Under the pieces are notes generated by a model, which made no database searches, was not told the origin of the DNA, and was given only the letters and a program-made list of their open reading frames with translations. DNA of 19,277 nt, taken from positions 1 to 19,277 of the forward strand of contig JAPTJF010000711.1 of NCBI GenBank assembly GCA_029339195.1, given 5' to 3'. Source of the DNA: Micractinium sp. NFX-FRZ. Lineage: Eukaryota; Chlorophyta; Trebouxiophyceae; Chlorellales; Chlorellaceae. Made by a program: the position numbers and the translations under genes. Shown one piece after another: positions 1 to 9,555 of the stretch (position 1 is the stretch's first letter; the number at the start of each line of letters is the position of its first letter).

Positions 1-396
1 GAAGGAGAGGGAGGTGGCGGCGGTGAGGGTTTGGGTGGTGCAGGCAAAGGTGGCGGCAGCGGGGATGGCGGAGGAGATGGTCGTGGCGGTGAGGGGGAGG
101 GTGGTCGAGGAGAGGGGGAGGGAGGCAGCGGGGAAGGAGAGGGAGGTGGCGGCGGTGAGGGTTTGGGTGGTGCAGGCAAAGGTGGCGGCAGCGGGGATGG
201 CGGAGGAGATGGTCGTGGCGGTGAGGAGGAGGGTGGTCGAGGAGAGGGGGAGGGAGGCAGCGGGGAAGGAGAGGGAGGTGGCGGCGGCGAGGGTTTGGGT
301 GGTGCAGGCGGGGGCGGTGGCAGAGGGGATGGCGGAGGAGATGGTCGTGGCGGTGAGGGGGAGGGTGGTCGAGGAGATGGGGAGAGAGGCAGCGGG
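1..396 (-). repeat. Three tandem 132-bp units coding a 44-residue Pro-rich rod repeat
   Basis: The same G-rich 132-bp unit starts at 1, 133 and 265, and a diverged continuation starts at about 397. On the minus strand each unit encodes a Ser/Pro rod containing PAPPKPSPPPPPSPSPLPP, and the unit length keeps the frame (44 codons). Units 1 and 2 are almost identical, which suggests recent unequal exchange or slippage. The repeat lies inside the last visible exon of the proline-rich protein. The plus strand is purine/G-rich throughout. Confidence 0.85.
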
Positions 397-2577
397 GACG
401 GAGAGGGAGGTGCTTGGGGCTGCAATGCGGGTGATGGGGGCTGTGGTGAGGTTGAGGGCGGCGGCGGAGTAGGAAAAGGTGGAGGGGGTGGTGACGGCGA
501 GAGAGGAAGGGAAGGTGAGGGGGAGGGCGGCGGCGGTGAGTGGGAGGGAGGAGGCGGGGAAGGTGAGGGGGAAGGTGGCGGCGGACGGGGGGAGGGAGGT
601 GGCAGGGCCGGTGGAGGGGAAGGCCACGGCGGAGGTGGGGGCCTGGGGCTGCACAGCAGGTCAGGCCAGTGGGACGTAATGTCAGGTTGCGAACATGGCA
701 TTGGTACAGCTACGCACGGCAAACACTGCGCCCGACTGGGCTTACCATCCTGATTTCATGATACGTGGAGGGAGTGGCCGCGCAGCACAACTCGAGGGCA
801 GATGTTTGCAGCAGCAGGCAGGCAGGTACCTGGGGGGTGGAAGCGGTCGAGGGCTTGGGGGCTCAGATTTTGGGGGTGCCTGCCTTTGGGGGGTAGGGCT
901 AGGAGGTGGCTTGTTTCTGGGTGGGGATAGCCTTGGGGGTGCGGGGCTGGGGGGGAGTGGCGGTGGCCGGGGCACGGGCGGTGGCGGGGGCTCGGGTAGG
1001 GGCAGCACCAGCCACTCTGTCAGCGCAGCGGGGTCATTGGCTGCATATAACCCCTCCATGGGCCGCCCGCAGTCAGTGGTGGGCGTGCGCCTGGCCTTCA
1101 GTGCTCCAAGGTACTGGGTGCTGCAGCTGGCACGGGCCTGCGCATGGGGCGTGAGGACGGGCGGTACGCACAGGCAGGTGTGGGGGGGCTGTGGGGGCCC
1201 GGTACTGGGAGAGCCCTGCAGTCGTGCTGCCGAATCCATGCTTCACCTGCGCATGCCACGGAAGGCCAGACGTGATGCAAGTCCCGTGCTCCTACCCGGC
1301 CACGGCCGGCCCCAGCTAGCGAGCCAGCCAACCACCTGCTCGTCTAGCTAGCCATACTTCCCGCCCGCCCGCCTGCCTGCCAGCCAGTCAACCTGCCAAT
1401 GAGCTCACCGCTGCGCGTATCCTGTAGCGGTGCGGGGCGCTGCCCAAAGGCTCCAGCACCCACTGGCTCAGAGAGGCAAGCGTGACGTTGGTGAGCGCAC
1501 AGGCCTGAGGCGCACTCAGGCTGTTGGGGCAGGTGGTGTAGGGCGGCTGCCGGCCCACCATCTGCGGCAAAGAGGGAGGGCAGGGGCAGGACATCCATGC
1601 AGGCAGTCGTGAGAGCTGCACTGTGCTGTTGCCTGGCGGCGTGGGGGCTGTGCCGCTTGCCTGGCTGCCTCCACCCGAATAGAAGTGTGGGAGGTGTGAG
1701 AGGAGGCAGAAGCTGGTCAAGCCCCTTGAGTGCGGGCTGAGGCAAACCGAATGTGGGCGCGCACCCAAATGGTCACGGCCGTGCCAGCCAGGTTGGCTGT
1801 GGGGGTGGAGGGCACGACAGCCATGACGCGCCACATGCTGAACACGCCGCCACGCTGGGGCCAGATGCCCAGGCTGTCGGTCAGGCTGCACGCATGGGGG
1901 GAGGACGGGGCGGTGGGTGGCGGCAGGGGTGTAGCTGAGGGGGTGCTTGTGCTGCGTGGGGTATAAACTGTGCAGCTTACGACATCGCCTGGTGCAGGAG
2001 GATCCAAGTTGCAGAATGCATTAGATCCGGAGGCGCGCAGATGCGGCTGTCACCCCCCGCTGTCAGCGGCGGTAAGGGGCACGAGTCACATGGCGGCTGC
2101 CCTCACCCGCATACACTGGCGCCAAGGAACTCTGCGCAGGGGCCAGGCGGCAGCAGGCACATGTAGCCTGTCAGAACCCTTGTACGTGGGCGGGCGAGCT
2201 TGATGTTGCTCAGCATAGCGAGCACAGCTGCACTTGCCGGCGTTGGAGCAAACGGTGCAGGAGGGCAGGGGTGGGCAGCTCTGACCAGCCCACGCCCCCA
2301 ACCGCCCCTCACCTCGCGAGTTGCATGTATCGCGGCCAACCAGCTTGATGTACTTCCTCCCTGCCAGCAGCGGCTGTCTCTGGGCAGACCCTGCAGACAT
2401 GGCTGAGGAGGGGCGCGTACTGGGGTCGAGCAGGGTGGAACTGGCGTAGAAACAGCACACCACCCATTCAGCAGGCGGCGGCGGCGGCGGCAACGGCAGC
2501 GGCGGCCAACACCCACCCGGGATGCCAACAAGCAGGACCGTCATGAAAAGGCACGTGATGCCTGCGCACCACCTCAT
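1..2577 (-). CDS. Secreted Ser/Pro-rich (HRGP/pherophorin-type) protein, 3' end off window
   Basis: This is a multi-exon minus-strand gene read towards the left edge. The proposed start at 2577 gives a signal peptide (MRWCAGITCLFMTVLLVGIP). Exons supported by frame and splice consensus are 2313-2577, 1409-1561, 830-1137 and 1-648. Exons near 2107-2227 and 1765-2046 are likely, but I could not reconcile their phases fully. The middle exons encode a Cys-containing ectodomain with an N-x-T site (CALTNVTLASLSQW). From about 1000 leftwards the protein becomes a rod of PP, SP and SPPPP motifs, open to base 1. Such rods are typical of hydroxyproline-rich wall or matrix glycoproteins of volvocine and chlorellalean algae. 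I did not see the diagnostic cysteine pattern of the pherophorin globular domain, so 'pherophorin' is only an analogy. The C-terminus is missing. Confidence 0.55.
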
Positions 2578-3738
2578 GGCAGCGAGAGCGTCACGCCGCC
2601 CGTCCTGTCGAGTGGCGTATCATCGAAATTCGGACCACATTAAGGACCACCGCGCCTGCAATGCACACTATTCCTGTGCACATCAGCAGCAGCGGACGGC
2701 AGGCGAAAGCACGACCGGTCTGGGTGGACGGCAGGCGGCCGCTTAAAAGCCACTCTTCCGAGAGACGGTTTTGTTTGAGAGCTGTAAGGAGTCACCGTTG
2801 AGGCGCCGAGGGCGAGTGCAAGGCAGAGCGCCGGTGGCAGAGTCGTGGACGGTATGCTGCTAAGGCATGCCAGCGGCCCTTCAGCCAGCACCGCTCACAT
2901 GCATGCCTTGTACTACAGCACACATATGGGTGGAGTTTGCACGACACGCTAGCAGGATGAACTGAATGAAGTTTGAATGAAACATTCGAAGGGCGGCATC
3001 AGATAAGATTGGCGTGCAACTCCCGAGGCCAGGCGTACGGGAAGGGAGCTGCGCCGGCTGCCAGCAGAGCCTGTTGGCTTCGGCACCCTGCGGGTCGACG
3101 CATCACTCTACTGACTTGCACTGGAGTGCAGAGGCTGCGGTCCTCGCCTCTGTGGCTTGCTCCCACTGCAGGCAGCACCTCGGTGGCCCCCACTTCCCCA
3201 GCCACTGCAGTGATGTTCGCATGAAGACGTTGCCCTCGTCCGCCTCCCCGAGCTCACCTCATGCCTTCAGCAGCAGCTCACACACACATTCCAAAAATAC
3301 TTATCCGCATTCCAAAAATACTTATCCGCAACTGAACTTGCGGAAATGCCAGAATTCTGACAACCTGGAAAGGAGAGCGCTGAAACACGCATGGTGAAAC
3401 AGATGCTGGGATGCTAGTGTGGAGGGGTGCCAAACTGGCACACATCACAACGTGAAGCGGGCCAGCCTGAAGACTCTGCGCGCGTTGCACGCAATTGGGA
3501 ACTTTTGGCAATCCCTCACTTGTGATGCAGGCGGCAGCGGCCATAACATTTCAGGCGACCTTGGTGCACTCCGGATCCGCCAAGGACGGAGGCACACTCA
3601 CAAACGCCACCTTGAGCACGTGCAGCATATTATGAGAGGAACAGGTGTCGCCTGGAAACATGTGGACGCAGGGGCTATTAAAGGGGGAAAATGACTCACA
3701 AGTTGGAAAGCAGCAGCGTGGCGCCTCCTCGTGCGCAG
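2578..3738. other. Intergenic region between the proline-rich protein gene and MED20
   Basis: This region lies upstream of the proline-rich protein start and downstream of the MED20 stop. I see no convincing complete gene. It holds a 21-bp tandem repeat at 3287-3328. Two strong minus-strand GTGAGT donors follow the MED20 stop, one near 3700 and one ending at 3601, with a short exon-like piece between them (3602-3651). ORFs here have no recognisable domains. Confidence 0.5.
3287..3328. repeat. Two perfect 21-bp tandem repeats
   Basis: The unit cattccaaaaatacttatcc plus a final g occurs twice without a gap (3287-3307 and 3308-3328). It is AT-rich compared with its surroundings. No coding role is seen. 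Confidence 0.9.
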
Positions 3739-5576
3739 TCACCCCGCCTGCTCCTGCAGCTGCCCCATCAGCTGCACATACTGCACTGCACGGTGCCGCT
3801 GGCTGAAGAGCGCTGGTAGCTGGAACCCCGCTGCACCGGCGTCCTCCACTTGCCGCAACCTGCCGCCCGCTGCATCCGCCGCCTCTTGTAGGACTGCTGC
3901 CAAGTCCTGCAGATCAGGAGCACAGCGGGGATGGAGGGTGGTGCTGCCGCCCTGCCTGGTAGGGGGGCAGCGCCATTGCAGGGGTCGGCAGAGCCAGTGA
4001 CAAAGTCGCACTCTCGGGACGGCTCTCTTCCGCACAGAGCCAGTACAAAACAGGCCAGCCGCTGTTCCTACAGTACCCAAAACAACCGCCACACTGCAGC
4101 AGCATCCACACCAGTGACGGCACCACACCACCCTCAGCAGCCGCTGCACCACAGCACCCTCAGAAGCCGCTGCACCACAGAATCCACGCCAGTTGCTGCA
4201 CTACAGCACCCTCAGCAGCCGCTGACCACAATCTCCATGCCAGCTTCTGCACTATCTGCGCCACTTGCTTCACCACAGCACACTCAGCAGCCCTTGCACG
4301 ACAGACGCAGAGCAGCTGCCGGTGTTGCACCTGCAGCAGCAGTGCCGCCACACCAGCTGCTGCGGCACACAACCCACACCAGCGAGTGCAGCACACCTGC
4401 TGCACCACCTGCCACCCCAACTGTGCCACACACCTGCAGCAGCGGCGCCGCCAGCGCTGCATCGTCCAGCGGCAGGTAGCACAGGTCTAGCGCCAGGCCC
4501 AGGAAGTTCTGCTGCGGTGCCTGCACTAAGGGAAGGGCAGTGCCGGTGGGTATGGTGGGCTTGGGTGGCAGCACAGGTTCAGGGCCAGGCCCAGGAAGTT
4601 CTGCTGCGGCGCCTGCACCAAGGGGAGCAGGAAGAAGACGACAAACTGGGGCTGGGCAGGATGGGCAGGACGAGAGTGCAGCGCAGGGAGGCAGGCATGT
4701 GCGCGTGTGCAGGCATGGCGAGCAGGTTGCCCAGACGCACGGCTGCAGGGGCAGTGAGCAGCTGCTGACCACACACAGCCTCCTGCCTGCCGCGCTGCTG
4801 CCTGCCCCTGGCCCCCCACCTGCACGGCGCGCGCCAGGCTGATCCGGAAGTCCCCCACCGCATGCTGCACCCCCTCCAGCTGCAGCGACCCCCGCTGCTT
4901 CAGCTGCATCGCTCGGTCCAGGAAGGCCTGCATGTCCGCCTGCCCCGCCTGCAGCACCTGCTTGGCGCTCCTGCATGCGTGGCGGGGAGGTGGTAGGGAG
5001 CAGCGCTTGGTCGGTGGCTTGCTTTCAGGCCCCGCCTGCTTGGCAAGTAGCCAACAGGGCACCCGCCGGGCTACCTGGCTGCCTGCCTGCCTACCTGGCG
5101 GAAGGCACTGCGTGGCAAAACGCACAGCACAACCGAGTGATGCACTGTGCCGCCGGGCCTGCGGCAGAATGGCTTGCCGGCCTGGCCCATGCTCGTCCAC
5201 TCCTGATGCAGCTCACCTGGACAGCAGGAACAGCTGGCCCGGCTCGTCGCTCAAAGTCACGCGATGCAGAGACAGCTCGCCGCCGCCCGCTGCCCGCACC
5301 GACGGCAGGTCGTCTGCGCCGCGCTCCTGCGCCTTGCGCAGCACCGCCGCTTGGGCTGTCCAGCGGGCTGAGCCAGAAGCACCGAGGCACAAGATGGCAG
5401 CTGCCAGTGCGTCGTAGGCCTCTCGCCGCCCTGCGCCGTCTGCCGCTGTCCAGTACAACAGCCTGGGGGAGGAAGAAGTGGGTGTCGGGGTGAACTCAAA
5501 TTGGGCAGCAAGGGGGCAGGTGGAGCGGCGGTGGCGGGCGGCGGCGGCGGTCCCATCACGAGCAGTGTGCAGCCAT
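3739..5576 (-). CDS. MED20: Mediator of RNA polymerase II transcription subunit 20
   Basis: MED20 is a subunit of the Mediator head module, which links activators to RNA polymerase II in the nucleus. Five exons join in one frame: 5560-5576, 5217-5462, 4820-4970, 4434-4520 and 3739-3906. They give 222 aa, close to the usual 210-230 aa of the family. Family hallmarks are an N-terminal LLYW strand (plant MED20 has LLHWQ), a central VGDFRISLARAV segment (about residues 126-137; plants have LGDFQLRVGKVV), YLPLDD (about 153-158; plants have EYLPIS), and a C-terminal HRAVQYVQLMGQL (about 205-217; plants have HTAVQYATLMAQL). The first exon is only 17 nt (MAAHC plus two bases). It was chosen because the ATG followed by a GT donor restores frame to the strong acceptor at 5463. 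The gene is divergent from VTI1. Identification is by remembered family sequence; the first exon is the least certain part. Confidence 0.88.
3907..4433 (-). repeat. Degenerate minisatellite in the last MED20 intron
   Basis: The 527-bp intron contains imperfect repeats of about 26-55 bp, between about 4080 and 4320, built on the plus-strand string cagcaccctcagcagccgct and variants. They create long open frames on both strands that I regard as non-coding. The flanking splice sites (donor GTGTGT at 4433, acceptor CAG at 3907) are intact. Confidence 0.6.
4572..4619 (-). repeat. Partial copy of the MED20 exon 4 acceptor and exon start inside intron 3
   Basis: About 48 bp nearly identical to 4477-4524 lies upstream of exon 4 (minus direction). 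It includes a CAG acceptor and codes APQQNFLGLALNLC, against APQQNFLGLALDLC in the real exon. After this the copy loses similarity, and no good donor follows. It is therefore a decoy acceptor rather than a usable alternative exon. Confidence 0.8.
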
Positions 5577-5873
5577 TGAGCGATGTTAAACGCACATGTG
5601 CACTCCCATATTTGTGTGGAGCTGCTCAAGGGTTGCGCCTGAGCGGGGACGCCGGAGATGGCGAGCGCAAAACAGTGGTGGACGGCTGGGAACTCGCTGC
5701 CGATCGGGAGACAAAGCTACCACAGCGGAGCGATCGAATCCCTCAAATGAAACCCCTCGTTGAGAAGGGGCCGCCGACGTGGCTCTTGCATTCTTTCGGA
5801 GGCCGCCAACGCGCATGTTTCCACTGTTTCGCGACACGTCATAGCCTTTCCGTTCTGCCAAGCAGCAGCAACC
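5577..5873. promoter_or_regulatory. Shared divergent promoter of MED20 and VTI1
   Basis: Only 297 bp separate the proposed MED20 ATG (minus) from the VTI1 ATG (plus), so both promoters and 5' UTRs must lie here, unless MED20 starts further upstream. Two ACGT-core strings are visible: gccgacgtggc near 5773 and gacacgtcat near 5833. No clear TATA box is seen. Function is inferred from position only. Confidence 0.55.
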
Positions 5874-6669
5874 ATGGCCACAGGGCTTTTCGCCTCATAT
5901 GAGACAGAGTACTGCACCAAGAGCACGGAGCTCAGCCGAAAAATAGAGGGCCTGTCAGCACTGCCTCCAGGTGCGCGACAAAGCGACGGTGACACCCCGC
6001 GATCAGCAGAGGCGCCCCAGTTGCTGACCGCCTTTGACTCCCGCCTGCCGCTGCAGACCAGAAGCGCAGCAGTGTGCGGGAGCTGGAGGCTGCGGTGCGG
6101 GAGGCGGAGCAGCTGGTAAGGGGACAGTGGAGCGGTGGCCCTGCAGCGCCCCCGCTGGCGCCGCCGCCGTCGCCGCTTGCGGGCGCAGCGGCACTCGCCT
6201 GACGACCCCTGCCCTGTGCCCTGCCTGCCCGCCTGCAGCTGCAGCGCATGGACATGGAGGCGCGCAGCTACTCGCCCGACCAGGCGCGGCAGCTGCTGCA
6301 GAAGACAAAGGAGTACAAGGCCGACCTGGGGAAGCTGAAGGAGGATGCGCGGCGAGCGGCGGGCGGCGGCGGCGGCAACGTGGGTGCTGACACGCGCGCG
6401 GAGCTGGGGCTGGCGGGTGACTTCTACCAGACCTCGGCGGGGCAGCGTGACCGCCTGCTGACGGCCACCGACCGCATCAACAAGACGGGCGACCGCATAC
6501 AGCAGGGGCGGCAACAGCTGCTGGAAACAGAGGTGAGCCAGGGGCGTGCAGGGCGGGTGGACAGGTGGGTGCTGTGCTGCGGGGGCGGGAATGCCAGGGA
6601 GGCCCGGTGGGGAGGTGGTGCATTCAGCCTGGGGCCCCGCTGCTGCTCCTGCTGTCTGTGCTCCTGCCC

Positions 6670-6707
<38 letters not shown>

Positions 6708-7561
6708 CATTGCTGCCATGGCGCTTGCGGGGCAGGCACGTGTGATTTTGAAAGGCAGCCTGGCCTGCCAACCAGACGCTGGTGTGTGGGCTGCAGCTCC
6801 AACCCGCCGCATGGGCAGCACCAGGCAGGCAGCAGCGGGCAGCATCAGGGAGTGCCCGACCCGTCTGCCCACACCGCTGCCCGCCCCACCCCTACGCTGG
6901 CTGCTCGACAGGCCACCGGCGCGGCCATTCTGGCAGACCTGCAGCGGCAAAGGCAGCAGATACAGCACGCACGGCAGCAGGCGCAGCAGGCAGATGCCAA
7001 CGTGGCAACAGCGGAGGGCTCACTCAAGCGCATGAGCCAGTGGTGGCGGCTGTGGTAGCAGGGCCACAGCCTGGCTAGGCAAGGCCAAGCGGCGGCGCGG
7101 CACGGCAGCGCCCCAGCAGGCGGCTTGCCCATTGTCGGGATAGGCAGTGCCCTGCACGGGTGCGGCCACGGCAGCAGGCAGCAGCCTGTGTGGTTTGCAG
7201 CATCGCTTGCTGCAGTGGCAAGCCCTGGCCGCCCTGGCCGCCCACCGGCCCTGGCCCTCTCTGCCTCATTCCACCCGACTGCTGTCCCTCACTTTCCGCC
7301 CTGCTCGCTGCCTTCCCCCTGCCTGCCTGCCTGCCCGCTCCGCAGGAGCTGGGTGTGCAGATCTTGAGCGACCTGCAGCGGCAGCGGGAGACGATCATAC
7401 ACTCGCGCGACACGCTGCACACGGTGGACTCCAACATCTCGCGCAGTCGGCAGATACTGCAGAGCATGTCCCGCCGCATCCTGCACAACAAGCTCATCAT
7501 GTGGGGCATCATCCTGCTGCTGCTGGGCGCCATCGGGCTTGTGCTGTACGCCAAGTTCTGA
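5874..7561 (+). CDS. VTI1: Vesicle transport v-SNARE VTI1 (Qb-SNARE)
   Basis: VTI1 is a tail-anchored Qb-SNARE for fusion at the trans-Golgi, endosome and vacuole. Four exons, 5874-5970, 6057-6115, 6239-6532 and 7346-7561, join to 221 aa, the usual family length. The start has good context (caaccATGGcc). Residues 1-100 form the N-terminal helical Habc-like region, with the family motif RMDMEARSY near residue 56 and EYKADLGKLK after it. A hinge and the start of the SNARE motif are in exon 3 (LLTATDRINKTGDRI). Exon 4 carries the rest of the motif (ELGVQILSDLQRQRE, D-x-N near residues 178-180, SMSRRILHNKL). It ends with a hydrophobic anchor, about 200-218 (IMWGIILLLLGAIGLVLYAKF without its first residue), and a 3-residue tail. 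Introns are phase 1, 0 and 0. A second possible last exon lies inside intron 3. Confidence 0.95.
6671..6705. repeat. CTG trinucleotide run in VTI1 intron 3
   Basis: About eleven uninterrupted CTG/GCT units lie between exon 3 and the alternative terminal exon. The run is intronic for the main transcript. It looks like ordinary microsatellite expansion in GC-rich algal DNA. Confidence 0.9.
6912..7058 (+). other. VTI1: Alternative or relic VTI1 terminal exon with diverged SNARE motif
   Basis: A pyrimidine-rich tract and an acceptor (ctgctcgacag) precede an open frame in phase 0, the same phase as the exon 3 donor at 6533. It encodes 48 residues and then TAG. It starts ATGAAILADLQRQRQQIQHA, which lines up with ELGVQILSDLQRQRETIIHS of the real exon 4. 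It keeps D-x-N and an L-x-x-MS near the end. It stops at MSQWWRLW with no transmembrane segment. The alternative protein would be 198 aa and lack the usual anchor. It is either a mutually exclusive terminal exon or a decaying exon duplicate. The similarity is seen directly; usage is unknown. Confidence 0.7.
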
Positions 7562-7992
7562 GGCGACAGGGCTGTGATGATGTGGCAGCTGCGGCGGCTC
7601 TGCCGGTGAGCCGCTGCCAGTCGGCGCCCCCTGCCAGCCAGCCCTGGACACCCCAGGCCGCTGCTGCGTGTCAGTGGGGCCAGGCCAGCGGCTGCTTGCT
7701 GGGCTGCAAGGCCTTGCTGGGCTACCCGCTGCCCACTGCATGGCGGCTGCTTGCCGGCGCAGCCCTCCCCATCTCTGTATTCTTCCCCTCGCTATGTACC
7801 TTGTATCCTTCCTGCTCCAGCTGCCTCATGCCTGTTTCTTCATGCACACTCGAATGATATCCAACTACAGGAAAGCACTGTTGGAGCGGAATTGGGCAAA
7901 CATTCTGGTGGTGGCGGCGCAGAGAGTGCACTGGGCTTGCGTATCGGTGGCCTCTGCATGCCGTCTTGCACACTCGGCGGGCCATGCACTGC

Positions 7993-7997
7993 TGTAA
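7993..7997 (+). terminator. Candidate VTI1 polyadenylation signal TGTAA
   Basis: TGTAA, the usual green-algal polyadenylation signal, occurs 432 nt after the VTI1 stop. It is the first copy I noticed in the downstream stretch. A 3' UTR of this length is normal for such algae. Confidence 0.45.
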
Positions 7998-9012
7998 TCA
8001 CCCTCGCCCTGCGTGCACCCCTGGCTAGCTTGGCGGCCGCCCGTCACTGCCATCATAAATCCATGCACACTCTCGGCTAGGCTCTGATTTATGATGCAGC
8101 TAAATAAATGCAGCTGAGCCTGGCTGGGCAGTGAGGATGGTCAGTTGGTAGTGGGGCATGGCGCCGTGCACGCCGCCTGTGGCACACACATACTGGCATC
8201 TGGCAAACATGTGTGCCAACCGCTGGTGGTTGGCGGCAGCTAGAAACATACCCGCAGTCTACCCACTGTTGGCGTCTGTTGGAGGACCTCTCCCAGCTGG
8301 CTGACTTCATGCATGGGTCGCAGGCCTCATGAGTTGGTGTTACAAGGGAATTCGCCGCTGCCCTGCCTTGGCAGCGGTGCCACCCTCATGAGGTGGGCAG
8401 GCGGGCAAGCGGGCAAGCACCTCCGGAGCAGCAGGCACAGCGTGCAGTGGTGCCGGCCAAGCCCGGAAGACCGCAGCAGCAGCATAAAATTATATTGCTA
8501 GCCCAGGTGTTTGCATGGGTGTATGTATGGCAGGGAACGGCGGCCACCAAAGCTGGCAAGGGGTGCAGGCTGCATGCAAGGCAGCGGCGGCGGTGGGTGG
8601 TGGTCACACAGCCCCGCAGCTGCAGGCCCACAAGGCCCGCCCGCGTTTGGGATCCACGGCGCGCCAAATCATTTCTTAGGCCGATCAGGCGACATCGAAG
8701 GACCGAGGTAGGCGCAAGAATCACAAAGCTAGCCCCACAACACAAGTGGTCCTGCTGGCTGAGCTGGCGCTGTCACACAGCCATCTGATCCGGTACTCAA
8801 GGAACATTATAAGCCACTCTAAGAAAAACAGAGGTGAGGCGGCACGTTGCGGTTATGTGGAGGCTGGTGCGCGGCTGTGCAATTTTTTAAATGCATATAC
8901 GGCCCGAGAAAACGGTTGCAAACACTCATGAATGCCTGGCAAAATGCCCCGCCACTGTCACCCCGTGTGAAGTGTGTCATGCCCCACTGTGCTGCAGACG
9001 CCTACCACTGCC
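7998..9012. other. Gene-poor stretch after VTI1, ending in a repeat copy
   Basis: Open frames here lack recognisable domains or consistent splice sites. The right-hand part (about 8803-8945) is a copy of an interspersed repeat, described separately. I see no RNA gene. Confidence 0.5.
8803..8945 (+). repeat. Interspersed repeat, copy A
   Basis: It has two blocks. The first (about 8808-8842) is ataagccactctaagaaaaa followed by cagaggtgaggcggc. The second (about 8843-8925) includes gcgcggctgtgcaatttttt and atacggcccgagaaaacg. Both blocks recur at 11100-11375, in the opposite order, and block one also recurs at about 9997. The element type is not recognised and no protein is encoded. Confidence 0.75.
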
Positions 9013-9266
9013 ATGTCGCCCCACGCGCCTCCTGCCCTCTCATTTGTGATGTTGCCCGACGACATTCTGGTGAATGTTAGCCAGTTGCTGGAAGCCTTTG
9101 ACATGGCAACGCTCTCGCAGTGAACTGCCGCTTTTGGGACTTGGCGCATACCCACCCCGCCTACTGGGGGACCGAACTGTCAGAAGACATCTGTGACTCC
9201 AAGGCGGCAAAGAAATTCCTATGGGATTTGATGCGGATATACCCAGTCCGTATTCCCGATGCATGA
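9013..9266 (+). pseudogene. Frameshifted F-box domain fragment
   Basis: F-box domains bind SKP1 in SCF ubiquitin ligases. From the ATG at 9013 the frame reads into LPDDILVNVSQLLEAFDMAT, a typical F-box start, and stops at a TGA right after TLSQ (about 9121). One base out of frame, the similarity continues directly with NCRFWDLAHTHPAYW, the usual F-box second half. It then reads ELSEDICDSKAAKKFLWDLM and ends at the TGA at 9264. The join fits an F-box with a single lost base. No leucine-rich repeats or other partner domain follow. A sequencing error, or an acceptor at the cgcag just before the break, are the alternatives. Confidence 0.7.
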
Positions 9267-9447
9267 ATAGCACGACATTGTACATTTTGTTAAGCGGTGG
9301 TGGTTATGTAGGAGAACAAATCGCATGCTGATGCCACCTGACTTTGAGCAGGAGTCCGAATAAACAGAAACAGAACACTTCACATGTTAAAAACTAATGA
9401 AATGCTAATGTAGCGCCAGCTCATTGGTCTGAAATCCAGGTTCCTTT

Positions 9448-9555
9448 CTAACAGCTGGTCAGCGCCAGGTTGCTCAGGGTGACCACGTCCTGGCCCTTCA
9501 GAATTCCCAGCAACACCTCATCAGGGAGGTCTGTAAACAACAGCCGGTGCGCCAT
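9448..9555 (-). pseudogene. Truncated F-box N-terminus (35-codon ORF)
   Basis: On the minus strand, ATG at 9555 opens MAHRLLFTDLPDEVLLGILK followed by GQDVVTLSNLALTSC, then TAG. LPDEVLLGIL is the standard F-box entry. The frame is cut where the second half (C/R-x-W) should begin. A ctttcag acceptor-like site lies just before the ATG. It is convergent with the F-box fragment at 9013-9266 and not a copy of it. It is probably a remnant of a separate F-box gene. Confidence 0.6.

Noticed and set aside
31..753. 240-codon glycine-rich plus-strand open frame
   Set aside because: It is the complement of the Ser/Pro-rich rod. The opposite strand connects by splice sites to upstream exons with a signal peptide, so the Gly-rich frame is taken as a shadow.
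3931..4768. Long His/Thr/Pro-rich plus-strand frames over MED20
   Set aside because: They lie over MED20 introns with minisatellite repeats and have no domain or splice support.
8393..8788. 131-codon plus-strand frame
   Set aside because: Arg/Gln-rich composition, no domain, no splice pattern, and it overlaps an equally long frame on the other strand.
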